Assembly: GCA_012728295.1 (NCBI GenBank)
Contig: JAAYFJ010000013.1
Coordinates: 24,844-88,843 of the forward strand
Origin: Tissierellia bacterium
GTDB lineage: Bacteria; Bacillota; Clostridia; Tissierellales; Peptoniphilaceae
Reading direction: 5' to 3'
DNA length: 64,000 nucleotides
The position numbers and the translations under genes were made by a program. Of this stretch, positions 54,063 to 62,290 are shown in pieces. Within the stretch, counting starts at the first letter, position 1. Each line of letters opens with the position of its first letter. A model generated the notes under the pieces. The model worked only from the letters and a program-made list of their open reading frames with translations, searched no databases and was not told where the DNA came from.

Positions 54063-54644
54063 ATGAAAAGATCGTTTGTCGCTGCTATATGTGTTGTTCT
54101 GTTACTATCTTCAGTATTAATTGGTTGTAATAACAAAGAAGAAATAGTGGAATATAAACTGACTCCCAGAACGTTCTCTGAAACGGAGCAAAAACTTATT
54201 TCCTCCGTTAGTTCTGCTAAGTTATTACCTTTTGAATACAACGTAGATGCAAGGGTTAAGAAAATAAACTTATCATTGCTTCAGTTGGATGACCAAGGAC
54301 TATGGCAAGTGGTTAAGGAAGTGCCTTTCGCAGTTAATGAAAGCCATAAGGGGGAAATTACTGTAGAATTCTACCCTGATTTAGTTGCACTTTCCTCGTT
54401 AGTAGATAGCCAACCGGCATTGAAAGCTGCTGCATTGCAAATGTTTGAACCAGATGCAGGCCACGTAGGTAAAACAGAAGCAACGGAGATTGTAATCGGA
54501 AGATCGATTCCTTTGTTAATGATATTTGGTGGACCGGTTCCTGAAGGTGGAGCCAAGTCTATGACCCCTGAAGGTTGGGGAGATTCAGGCGTATTGTTAG
54601 CTGAAAAAGCAAAATATGCTCTAACAGTTACGTTTTTAGACTAA
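54063..54644 (+). CDS. Uncharacterised lipoprotein
   Basis: A 193-residue exported lipoprotein: signal peptide with lipobox VLIGC (Cys22). The mature part is probably beta-rich, with SETEQKLISSVSSAKLLPFEYNVDA and a Gly/Pro-rich stretch MIFGGPVPEGGAKSMTPEGW near 155-174. No known domain recognised. ATG 54063 follows GAGGAGGGA by 6 bases and replaces the ATG 18 bases upstream. A TTTACA (54004-54009)/TATTAG pair is a possible promoter. Single gene with a strong terminator. Confidence 0.7.
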   Translation: MKRSFVAAICVVLLLSSVLIGCNNKEEIVEYKLTPRTFSETEQKLISSVSSAKLLPFEYNVDARVKKINLSLLQLDDQGLWQVVKEVPFAVNESHKGEITVEFYPDLVALSSLVDSQPALKAAALQMFEPDAGHVGKTEATEIVIGRSIPLLMIFGGPVPEGGAKSMTPEGWGDSGVLLAEKAKYALTVTFLD

Positions 54645-54678
54645 GCATTAAATATTACTTTAGTATTAGACAATAATC

Positions 54679-54712
54679 AAACGCCCAAGAAGAGTATTCT
54701 TCTTGGGCGTTT
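54679..54712. terminator. Bidirectional terminator
   Basis: A 15-bp perfect stem AAACGCCCAAGAAGA with a 4-base loop between convergent genes. Confidence 0.9.
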
Positions 54713-54724
54713 AATATTAAAAAT

Positions 54725-55063
54725 TTAAAACACTAAAACCTCATATCCGTTTTTTACAAATGGTTTAACTCCAGCATGTCCATGCATGTCATCTAAAAGA
54801 GGTAAATTTAACTTGATGATTTCATCTAATACTCCCATGCTGTTTGCGCAAGCTTTACAAACACCTGCTATAATTCCCTTTTCAAGAGCTTTTTTATAAA
54901 GGGGATTGTCCTGGGCCAGCATTGGAGGCAACTTTACACTTGCTCCTTCAAAAACTACTTTGACCTCATAACCATCAGCTTCTAAGTCCAGTGCATTTAG
55001 CAAAACGTGTTGGAAACACATCTTTTCTCCCTGCATTGCATAAAGTAAATATTTTTTGTCCAT
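54725..55063 (-). CDS. DsrE family protein
   Basis: A 112-residue single-domain protein of the DsrE/DsrF-like family, whose members carry sulfur on cysteines or bind small ligands. Cys69 and Cys72 in GIIAGVCKACANSMGVL fit the family's active-site loop. A specific partner is not visible; the gene stands alone. AAGGAGGGATATT precedes the ATG. Confidence 0.82.
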   Translation of the reverse strand: MDKKYLLYAMQGEKMCFQHVLLNALDLEADGYEVKVVFEGASVKLPPMLAQDNPLYKKALEKGIIAGVCKACANSMGVLDEIIKLNLPLLDDMHGHAGVKPFVKNGYEVLVF

Positions 55064-55221
55064 AATAATATCCCTCCTTGATATCTCATATTACTCTTAT
55101 ACCCTTTGAATGAGAATTAATGTGGTTAATTAATAAACTATATGTTAATGCACATAGCTATAAAGCCATGGAGGCATATGGAAATTCAATTCCAACTATG
55201 ATATAATATTCTAAAATATAG

Positions 55222-55304
55222 AGCAAGGGGAGCCTTAGGCTGAGAGTAGAATTTATTCTAGACCCAATGAACCTGATACGGTTAGTACCGACGTAGGGAG
55301 AGCG
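55222..55304 (+). ncRNA. TPP riboswitch (THI box)
   Basis: The core AGGGGAGCC...GGCTGAGA, GACCC and GAACCTGATACGGTTAGTACCG followed by GTAGGGA match the THI element. A TATAAT at 55202-55207 is a likely -10 just upstream. Binding of thiamine pyrophosphate usually turns such operons off. Confidence 0.95.
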
Positions 55305-55305
55305 C

Positions 55306-55334
55306 AAACCTTGCAATGCAGCAAGGTTTTTATT
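55306..55334 (+). terminator. Expression-platform terminator of the TPP riboswitch
   Basis: AACCTTGC, loop AATGCA, GCAAGGTT followed by T residues. Confidence 0.85.
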
Positions 55335-55351
55335 ATTTTAAGGAGGCTATT

Positions 55352-55648
55352 ATGGAAGCTAGCGTAGCAATTCAAGTTTTGCCATTGGGAAAAGAAAAAG
55401 AATCAGTATTAAATATCGTGGACGAGGTAATATATCGTATTGAAAAGTCAGGATTAAACTATGAGGTGGGACCTTTCGAAACCACTGTAGAAGGCGATTT
55501 AGACACTTTGATGGACCTGATAAAAGACATTCAGAAAATTGCAATTTCAGCAGGGGCAGATGAACTTGCCACATATATTAAATTGTTCTATCGTCCTGAG
55601 GGAGGAGTGTTGACAATTCATGAAAAAGTGGACAAGCATCGGAAATAA
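55352..55648 (+). CDS. Thiamine-binding protein (MTH1187/YkoF family)
   Basis: A 98-residue cytoplasmic protein of the MTH1187/YkoF-like ferredoxin-fold family. Start MEASVAIQVLPLGKEKESVL and YEVGPFETTVEGDLDTLMDLI are family-typical. Related proteins bind thiamine or HMP. ATG 55352 follows AAGGAGGCTATT. thiX overlaps by 29 bases. Confidence 0.88.
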   Translation: MEASVAIQVLPLGKEKESVLNIVDEVIYRIEKSGLNYEVGPFETTVEGDLDTLMDLIKDIQKIAISAGADELATYIKLFYRPEGGVLTIHEKVDKHRK

Positions 55649-56399
55649 GCTTCAGTCCGTTAGCCTTTTAGCAATTATTTTGCTGTTTTGGCAACTGGCT
55701 TCCACCAGGGGATGGATGCCATCATATATGCTGCCATCACCTATGAAGGTGATAAATGCAATAGTATCAGATTTTGGAGCCTTGCTGGTCCACTTGCAAG
55801 TCACATTGACAGAGGCCTTTGTTGGGCTAGCTATAGGAATAATACTTGGGTTTTTATCCGCAGTTTTAATGGATAGATATAAGCCGTTCTACAGAGCGCT
55901 CTATCCATTAATCGTACTCACACAAACAGTGCCGACAGTGGCCATTGCTCCATTGTTGGTGCTTTGGATGGGTTATGGAATCTTGCCAAAGATTACTCTT
56001 ATTGTAATCGTTACGTTTTTTCCCATTGCTGTTGGGCTTTATGAGGGCTTTGGGCAAGGAGACCCGGATATGATTGACCTAATGAGGGCAATGGGTGCCA
56101 ATAACGCTCAGATTTTCAGATATATTAAATGGCCGTCAGCTCTTAATCAGTTTTTTGCTGCATTGAAAATTTCCGTTTCGTATTCGGTGGTAGGTGCGGT
56201 GATTGCAGAATGGCTAGGAGGCTATAACGGCTTAGGTGTATATATGATTAGGGTAAAAAAATCATTTTCATATGACAAGATGTTTGCAGTCATATTTATT
56301 ATTTCTGCAGTCAGCCTACTACTAATGAGCCTTGTAAACGTTCTTAAAAAGTATTCTATGCCTTGGGAACAAGCAAAGGTAAATCAAGACACCAAATAG
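55620..56399 (+). CDS. thiX: Thiamine-precursor ABC transporter permease
   Basis: A 259-residue BPD_transp_1 permease with about six helices. EAA-type loop DLMRAMGANNAQIFRYIKWPSALNQFF near 155-181. With ThiY and ThiZ, imports a hydroxymethylpyrimidine-type thiamine precursor. It starts inside the end of the preceding gene, within the TPP-controlled operon. Confidence 0.88.
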   Translation: MKKWTSIGNKLQSVSLLAIILLFWQLASTRGWMPSYMLPSPMKVINAIVSDFGALLVHLQVTLTEAFVGLAIGIILGFLSAVLMDRYKPFYRALYPLIVLTQTVPTVAIAPLLVLWMGYGILPKITLIVIVTFFPIAVGLYEGFGQGDPDMIDLMRAMGANNAQIFRYIKWPSALNQFFAALKISVSYSVVGAVIAEWLGGYNGLGVYMIRVKKSFSYDKMFAVIFIISAVSLLLMSLVNVLKKYSMPWEQAKVNQDTK

Positions 56400-56424
56400 T
56401 ATATTTATAGAAAGAAGGGATGAA

Positions 56425-57423
56425 ATGAAAAAATTTATTTTATCAGTTTTAGTAATAGCAATGGTATTTAGCTTAATAGGCTGCGGTGCTAAAAATGAGG
56501 CCCCTGCAGAAGGGGAGAGCCTTAAACCTATTACACTTGTATTAGACTACGTTCCAAATACCAATCATACGGGAATATATGTGGCTTTGGAAAATGGATA
56601 CTTTAAAGAAGAGGGATTGGATGTAAAAGTCATTCAACCGCCAGATGAAGGAGCACCGTTATTGGTGGTATCTGGAGGAGCAGAGATGGGAGTTGATTTT
56701 CAAGATTTGTTTGCAGCGGCATTAAGTCAAGAAGAACCATTACCATTAACTGCAATAGGTGCTATAATCCAGCACAATACTTCAGGAATTCTTTCCTTAA
56801 AGGGAAAGGGAATGGATAGCCCAAAAGGCATGGAAGGAAAAACATATGCAACCTGGGAATCTCCTATTGAGTTGGCAATAATAAAACATGTAATGGAAAA
56901 AGATGGTGGAGATTTTAGCAAGCTCAATGTAGTTCCTTATTCCATTACAGATACTTTTGCTGGTCTGGAAACAGACATTGACGCACTATGGGTATATTAT
57001 GCGTGGGACGGAGTTGCTGCAGAAGTAAAGGGAATGGAAATAGATTATTTCGATTTCGCTTCAATAGACCCAGCTCTTGATTACTACACTCCTATATTCA
57101 TTGCCAATAACAATTTTTTGAAAGACAGACCAGAAGATGCAAAGGCAATGATGAAAGCATTGAAAAAAGGCTATGAGTTCTCAGTGGAAAAGCCAGAAGA
57201 AGCAGCAGAGATTTTGGTTAAACACGTACCGGAGTTAGATAAGGATTTAATAGTGGCAAGCCAGAAGTATTTGGCTGACAAATACATTGACGATGCAACG
57301 AGTTGGGGATATATTGATCCTGAAAGATGGGATAGGTTCTATGGTTGGTTGGCAGAACATGAGTTAATCTCCAACCCGATTCCAGCAGGATTTGGATTTA
57401 GCAATGACTATCTTGAACAATAA
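56425..57423 (+). CDS. thiY: Thiamine-precursor-binding lipoprotein (NMT1/THI5-like)
   Basis: A 332-residue lipoprotein (lipobox SLIGC, Cys20). The NMT1/THI5-like domain begins ITLVLDYVPNTNHTGIYVAL near 36-55 and contains TYATWESPIELAII and ADYIDDATSWGYID-like parts. Homologues bind the thiamine precursors FAMP or HMP. AAAGAAGGGATGAA precedes the ATG. Confidence 0.9.
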   Translation: MKKFILSVLVIAMVFSLIGCGAKNEAPAEGESLKPITLVLDYVPNTNHTGIYVALENGYFKEEGLDVKVIQPPDEGAPLLVVSGGAEMGVDFQDLFAAALSQEEPLPLTAIGAIIQHNTSGILSLKGKGMDSPKGMEGKTYATWESPIELAIIKHVMEKDGGDFSKLNVVPYSITDTFAGLETDIDALWVYYAWDGVAAEVKGMEIDYFDFASIDPALDYYTPIFIANNNFLKDRPEDAKAMMKALKKGYEFSVEKPEEAAEILVKHVPELDKDLIVASQKYLADKYIDDATSWGYIDPERWDRFYGWLAEHELISNPIPAGFGFSNDYLEQ

Positions 57424-58165
57424 AAAAATCGTATTAAAGACTGAGAACATAACTAAGTCTTTTGATGGAGTTCTAACATTAAAAGATATTTCCATTATTC
57501 TATATGAAGGCGAACTAGTGAGTATTTTAGGCAAATCAGGTGGAGGGAAAAGTACGCTGTTTAATATTATCAGCGGACTACTTGAGCCTGATGAAGGAAG
57601 AGTCCTGTTGGGAGGAAAAGATATTACCACAGAGACAGGGCACATGAGTTATATGCTCCAAAAAGACTTGCTGTTACCGCACTTAAAAGTTCTAGATAAC
57701 GTGGCAATACCATTAATCATAAATGGAATGAACAAAAAGGCGGCGAGGCTGGAGGCTTCCACTCACTTTGAAGAATTTGGACTACAGGGTACAGAGCATC
57801 AGTATCCGGCACAGCTTTCCGGAGGGATGAAACAGAGGGCAGCTCTATTGAGGACGTATCTGTTCTCCAAAGAAGTTTGCTTGTTGGACGAGCCTTTTAG
57901 CGCACTAGATACCATAACCAAGGCATCAATTCATTCGTGGTATTTGGATATTATGAAAAAGATAAAGTTAAGTACGTTGTTTATCACCCATGACATAGAT
58001 GAAGCTATAAAGTTAAGTGATAGAATATATATCTTAGGTGCTAATCCCGGTCATATAGCCCGTGAATTTATAATTGACAGCCAAGAGAAAAAGAATTTGG
58101 ATTTTACGTTGTCATCAAAGTTTTTAGAATATAAAAGAGCGATTACAGAAGCTATTGAAAGCTAG
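57404..58165 (+). CDS. thiZ: Thiamine-precursor ABC transporter ATP-binding protein
   Basis: A 253-residue ABC ATPase: GKSGGGKST near 43-51, YMLQKDLLLPHLKVLDNV (Q loop), LSGGMKQRAALLRTYL and VCLLDEPFSALDTITK. Start: ATG 57404 inside the thiY end is chosen; TTG 57392 and TTG 57413 are alternatives and no site has a strong Shine-Dalgarno. Last gene of the riboswitch operon. Confidence 0.9.
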   Translation: MTILNNKKIVLKTENITKSFDGVLTLKDISIILYEGELVSILGKSGGGKSTLFNIISGLLEPDEGRVLLGGKDITTETGHMSYMLQKDLLLPHLKVLDNVAIPLIINGMNKKAARLEASTHFEEFGLQGTEHQYPAQLSGGMKQRAALLRTYLFSKEVCLLDEPFSALDTITKASIHSWYLDIMKKIKLSTLFITHDIDEAIKLSDRIYILGANPGHIAREFIIDSQEKKNLDFTLSSKFLEYKRAITEAIES

Positions 58166-58166
58166 A

Positions 58167-58198
58167 AAAGTTGCCAAGGATTTCCTTGGTAACTTTTT
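58167..58198 (+). terminator. Terminator of the thi operon
   Basis: AAGTTGCCAAGG, loop ATTT, CCTTGGTAACTT and then T. Confidence 0.85.
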
Positions 58199-58283
58199 AC
58201 TTTAAGAACAAAGACGGTTTTATTGCCTTTATATCCAATTTAATATAAGGTATAATGTTTAAAACACGACTATGAGGTGAAAT

Positions 58284-59531
58284 ATGGATGTGGCTGTAAT
58301 AGGAGGCGGTGCTGCAGGAATGATGGCGGCGCTAACTGCAAAATCTGCCAATCCCCAGTTGGATGTAGTAGTTTTGGAGCGAAATAATCGCTTGGGGAAA
58401 AAACTGCTGGCAACAGGGAATGGAAGATGCAATTACACCAATATGAATATGGGACCGGAGTTCTTCCATGGAGGAAATCCGGAATTTGTTTTGCAATCGT
58501 TAAAAAGATTTGGTAGAGACGATACGATTAGGTTTTTTGAAAATCTTGGAATAGAGCCTTGGGTGGAAGAAGGATCGGGAAAGGTATTTCCGTATTCCAG
58601 ACAAAGCTCTGCAGTCGTTGAAGCCTTGACTATGGCGCTAATTGAGCATGGTGTAAAAATAGAATATAATGCAAAAGTTTTAAATATAAATAAAGAAAAC
58701 GGATTATTTGAACTGGATTTAGGAGATGTAAAGCTAAAATCAAAAGCAGTTGTTTTGGCAGCTGGAGGAAGTGCTCATCCAGCCTCAGGATCCGATGGAA
58801 ATGGTTATGAACTAGCTATTAAATTTGGTCACAGGGCTACAACTATCCTACCTTCTCTGGTGCAGCTAAAAGCCGAGATTCCAGCTGCAAAGTCTATGGA
58901 TGGAACTAAGTTGGCGTATTGGCTGGCTTTAATAGCTAATAGGAAAGAAGTAGATAGAAGATATGGTGATGTGCTTTGGACGGCAGATGGATTATCAGGT
59001 CCTGGGATATTGGATTTGTCCAGAGAGGCAATCCACAGATACAATAATGGAGAACAAATTTTGCTAAGGGTAATACTGTGGGAACAAGACAGACAAAAAA
59101 CCACTGATATGCTTATGAAAAGGGTTAAACTCCATGAAAATCGCAGTATGGAAGAGCTTATGATTGGGTTGTTACCAAAGAAGATAATAATTCCATTTTT
59201 ATCATTCCATGGCATAGATTCCAATGCAAAGGGATTGGAAATAAGCCGTAAAGACTTGCAAAAAATAGCCCAAGGTCTATGTGGTTGGGATTTTCCCATG
59301 ACAGGATATAGAGACTATGTATTTGCTCAGACTACAGCTGGTGGATTAAGGACTGATGGTTTTAGTCCTGCAACTATGGAATCGGAATTAGTAAAAGGTT
59401 TTTATGCAGTTGGAGAGGTGTTGGACATTGACGGAGATTGCGGAGGATATAATCTCCAGTGGGCGTGGAGCTCAGGTTATGTTGCTGGAATGTCCGTAGC
59501 TAGGGAGGTAAAGCATGATACGATTAAATAG
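58284..59531 (+). CDS. BaiN/HI0933-type flavoprotein
   Basis: A 415-residue FAD/NAD(P)-binding oxidoreductase of the HI0933 (BaiN-like) family. VIGGGAAGMMAALTA at 5-19, LGKKLLATGNGRCNYTN near 38-54 and a C-terminal VGEVLDIDGDCGGYNLQWAWSSG are characteristic. Members reduce steroid intermediates in gut Clostridia, but most are uncharacterised. GAGGTGAAAT precedes the ATG. The next gene overlaps by 17 bases, so the products may cooperate. Confidence 0.88.
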   Translation: MDVAVIGGGAAGMMAALTAKSANPQLDVVVLERNNRLGKKLLATGNGRCNYTNMNMGPEFFHGGNPEFVLQSLKRFGRDDTIRFFENLGIEPWVEEGSGKVFPYSRQSSAVVEALTMALIEHGVKIEYNAKVLNINKENGLFELDLGDVKLKSKAVVLAAGGSAHPASGSDGNGYELAIKFGHRATTILPSLVQLKAEIPAAKSMDGTKLAYWLALIANRKEVDRRYGDVLWTADGLSGPGILDLSREAIHRYNNGEQILLRVILWEQDRQKTTDMLMKRVKLHENRSMEELMIGLLPKKIIIPFLSFHGIDSNAKGLEISRKDLQKIAQGLCGWDFPMTGYRDYVFAQTTAGGLRTDGFSPATMESELVKGFYAVGEVLDIDGDCGGYNLQWAWSSGYVAGMSVAREVKHDTIK

Positions 59532-60816
59532 AGAGTTAAAGAATAGGGAATCTGAAGGAAACCCTATCAAGGTAGTGGTGGTAGGATTGGGGTTTATGGG
59601 CAAGAGTTTGTTTGTCCAACTATGTGGATTAAAAGGGTTTAAGCCTGTAATGATTATTTCCCGAAGAAGGGAGAGCTGCGAAGAAGCTTTGAAATCTGCA
59701 GGAATATCTGCGGACAAAAGCTTGTGGGTAACAGATGCAAAGGAAGCTGAAAAAGCCATAGCTAAAGGTCTTATACCATATGGTACAGATATAAAGCTTG
59801 CTTCACAGGTGAAAATTGCTGATTGTGTTGTAGATGCCACTGGAGATCCGGTAGACGGAGCTGAATTGGCAGAAGATACTATCAAAGCGGGAATCCATAT
59901 GGTGAGTTTAAACGTAGAAGCTGATATGTGCGTGGGACCATATTTAATGGAGTTGGCTGATGAGAGAAACGTTGTATATACAGGAACTGCAGGAGATGAG
60001 CCGGGAAGTGCAGTAGAGTTGTGGGAATTTGCAAACCTACTGGGATTGGAAGTGCTTGCCATAGGGAAAGGTAAAAATAATCCCATAGACTACGGAGCCA
60101 CTCCTGATTCAGTGAAAGAACAGGCGAAAAAAAGTGGTCTTGCTCCCAAGATGCTGTGTTCTTTTATTGATGGAACAAAGACTATGGGAGAGCTGTGCTT
60201 AATGGCCAATGCAACTGGAATGGTTCCTGATGTGGTGGGAGGACATGGACCTAAGGCTACAGCTGATGAGTTAGCTACAACTTTTAGACTAAAGGAAGAT
60301 GGCGGAATTTTAGAAAAATATGGAATTGTAGAATATGTAAGAGGTGTTGCACCGGGAGTATTTGTAATAGTTACCCACGATAAGGAAATCATTAAAGAGG
60401 AATTGACTTTTTTAAAAATGGGAGAAGGACCAAATTATGCACTATATAGGCCATATCATTTAACCAGTATAGAAACGCCAATATCCATAGCTAGAGCAGT
60501 GATTGACGGTGTTGCAACAATTAAGCCCAATGGGAAGAAACCGGTGGCCGCTGTTCCTGCAGTGGCAAAGAGAGATTTACTCAAAGATGAGACGTTTGAC
60601 GGAATAGGTGGAGATATGGTTTTAGGTAGCCTTATGAGTTGGGAGGATTTTATCCACAACAGCTGCATGCCAATCAGTCTTTTAGAACGAGGGGTAAAAG
60701 TTAAGCAAGATATATCCAAAGGTGCTGTTATCACCTGGTCAGACGTGGAAATAGTTGAAGAAACGCCGCTATTAAGAATGTACTTGACGATGCTATCCAG
60801 ACTGGGAGGCAGATAG
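59515..60816 (+). CDS. NAD(P)-dependent oxidoreductase with SAF domain (homoserine dehydrogenase-like)
   Basis: A 433-residue protein. Residues 20-160 form a Rossmann domain (VVVVGLGFMGKSLFVQL near 20-36; CVVDATGDPVDGAE), 160-360 resemble the catalytic part of the predicted homoserine dehydrogenase group COG4091 (TGTAGDEPGSAVELWEF, GVAPGVFVIV), and the last 60 residues are a SAF domain (SCMPISLLERGVKVKQDIS). Substrate not known; some relatives act in sugar-acid metabolism. AGGGAGGTAAAGC precedes the ATG within the previous gene. Confidence 0.8.
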   Translation: MIRLNRELKNRESEGNPIKVVVVGLGFMGKSLFVQLCGLKGFKPVMIISRRRESCEEALKSAGISADKSLWVTDAKEAEKAIAKGLIPYGTDIKLASQVKIADCVVDATGDPVDGAELAEDTIKAGIHMVSLNVEADMCVGPYLMELADERNVVYTGTAGDEPGSAVELWEFANLLGLEVLAIGKGKNNPIDYGATPDSVKEQAKKSGLAPKMLCSFIDGTKTMGELCLMANATGMVPDVVGGHGPKATADELATTFRLKEDGGILEKYGIVEYVRGVAPGVFVIVTHDKEIIKEELTFLKMGEGPNYALYRPYHLTSIETPISIARAVIDGVATIKPNGKKPVAAVPAVAKRDLLKDETFDGIGGDMVLGSLMSWEDFIHNSCMPISLLERGVKVKQDISKGAVITWSDVEIVEETPLLRMYLTMLSRLGGR

Positions 60817-60976
60817 ATTAACAAATGGAATATTATAGCACTAAAAAAATACATTAATAAGCAATAAAAACATCAACTACAGATTGTTTGTCGGGAAAAC
60901 TGACTATATTAGGAAAGAATGCAAAAATATTCCTCAAAGTGCTCAAGTCGCTTTACTCTAGTATAAAAATATCACA

Positions 60977-61005
60977 TTGACATTTATTTTTTTATTTGAT
61001 ATACT
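60977..61005 (+). promoter_or_regulatory. Promoter of the DUF3798 transporter operon
   Basis: A perfect TTGACA (60977-60982) and TATACT (61000-61005) with a 17-base spacer. Confidence 0.7.
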
Positions 61006-61050
61006 GAATGAAATTTACCTAGTACATAGGTAGGATGAAAGGAGAAAGAT

Positions 61051-62208
61051 ATGAAAAGATTTTTAGTATTATTGTTAGCATTAATGATGGTATTGTCTTT
61101 AGCAGCATGTGGTCAAAAACCAGCTGAGGAACCAGAAAAACCAGCTGAAGAAACAACTGAAGAAGCAGAAAAGCCAGCTGAGGTTAATTACAAAATTGGT
61201 CTTATGACAGGTACTGTTTCTCAAGGTGAAGAGGAATTCCGTGCTGGAGAAGCTCTTAAAAAAGAAATGGGAGATGCTCTTATTCACGTAACTTATCCAG
61301 ACAAATTTGGTACTGAGCAAGAGACTACAATTTCCAACATGAAGAGCATGGCAGCTGACCCAGATGTAAAAGCTATTATCGTTTGCCAAGCTGTAACTGG
61401 TGTTTCAGCTGGTATTGACGCTGTTAGAGAATCTCGTCCAGACATGCTTGTAATTGCAGGCGCTCCTCACGATGACCCAGAAGTAATTGCAGCACGTGCT
61501 GACATTTGCTTAGACTTAGACCAATACCAACGTGGTGTTGACATTATGGCTACATCCAAGGATATGGGTGCAAAGACTTTCATCCACTATTCATTCCCAC
61601 GTCACATGAGCTATCCTCTATTAGCAGCTCGTCGTGATGAGTTGAAAAAAGCAGCTGCAGAATCTGGTATTGAATTTGTAGAAATTGACGCTCCAGACCC
61701 AACAGGTGATGCTGGAATGCCAGGCGCACAACAATTCATTCTTGAAGACGTTCCACGTCAAGTTTAAAAATATGGAAAAGAAACTGCATTCTTCAGCACT
61801 AACTGTGGTATGCAAGAGCCCTTGATTAAAGCAGTACTAGACCAAGGCGCACTATATCCAGAGCAATGCTGTCCATCTCCATACCACGCATATCCAAACG
61901 CTTTGGGAATCAAAATTCCTGAAGACAAAGCAGGCGACTTAGATTATCTAAACGCTGAAATAACAAAAGTATTGGAAGAAAAAGGTGGTACTGGACGTTT
62001 CGCAACTTGGAAAAAGCCAGCTAACGTAGCAATGATTAATGCAGGCGTTGAATATGCCAAAGCTTTTGCAGAGGGTAAAGTAGCTAACCAAGATATGGAA
62101 GCTATGACTAAGTATCTACAAGAAGCAACTGATGGGGACATTACTATTAAACCATTGGAAGGACATGACAACTTCCTAATGTTCACTATCGGATCACAAA
62201 GATTCTAA
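61051..62208 (+). pseudogene. DUF3798 substrate-binding lipoprotein with in-frame TAA
   Basis: A lipoprotein (lipobox SLAAC, Cys20; then a Pro/Glu/Thr-rich linker 23-46) of the DUF3798 family, which looks like a periplasmic-binding protein for an ABC importer. Residues 1-238 end at TAA 61765-61767 after EDVPRQV. The very same frame continues with KYGKETAFFSTNCGMQEPLI and on to 62208, giving the rest of the domain (total about 385 codons). No frameshift is needed; one base change created the stop. Codon use is uniform on both sides. A second ATG at 61810 lacks a ribosome binding site. AAAGGAGAAAGAT precedes the true ATG. Without read-through the ligand domain is cut at about 60 percent. Confidence 0.85.
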
Positions 62209-62220
62209 TTGACATTGGAA

Positions 62221-62253
62221 AAAATGGAGTCTTATACAAGACTCCATTTTTTT
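62221..62253 (+). terminator. Terminator behind the DUF3798 gene
   Basis: AAAATGGAGTCTT pairs with AAGACTCCATTTT and is followed by T. As with mglB, it would keep the binding protein more abundant than the importer. Confidence 0.85.
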
Positions 62254-62290
62254 ATCTTAAAAAGCGGTAATCGAGAAAGGGGGGAAAGCT

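Noticed and set aside
60817..60976. Search for a regulator gene or riboswitch before the DUF3798 operon
   Set aside because: Only A/T-rich sequence and a standard promoter were seen; no aptamer core was recognised.
61765..61767. Programmed frameshift or read-through at the DUF3798 stop
   Set aside because: The downstream frame is the same as the upstream one, so no frameshift is involved; no known read-through context or structure was recognised, so mutation or error is simpler.
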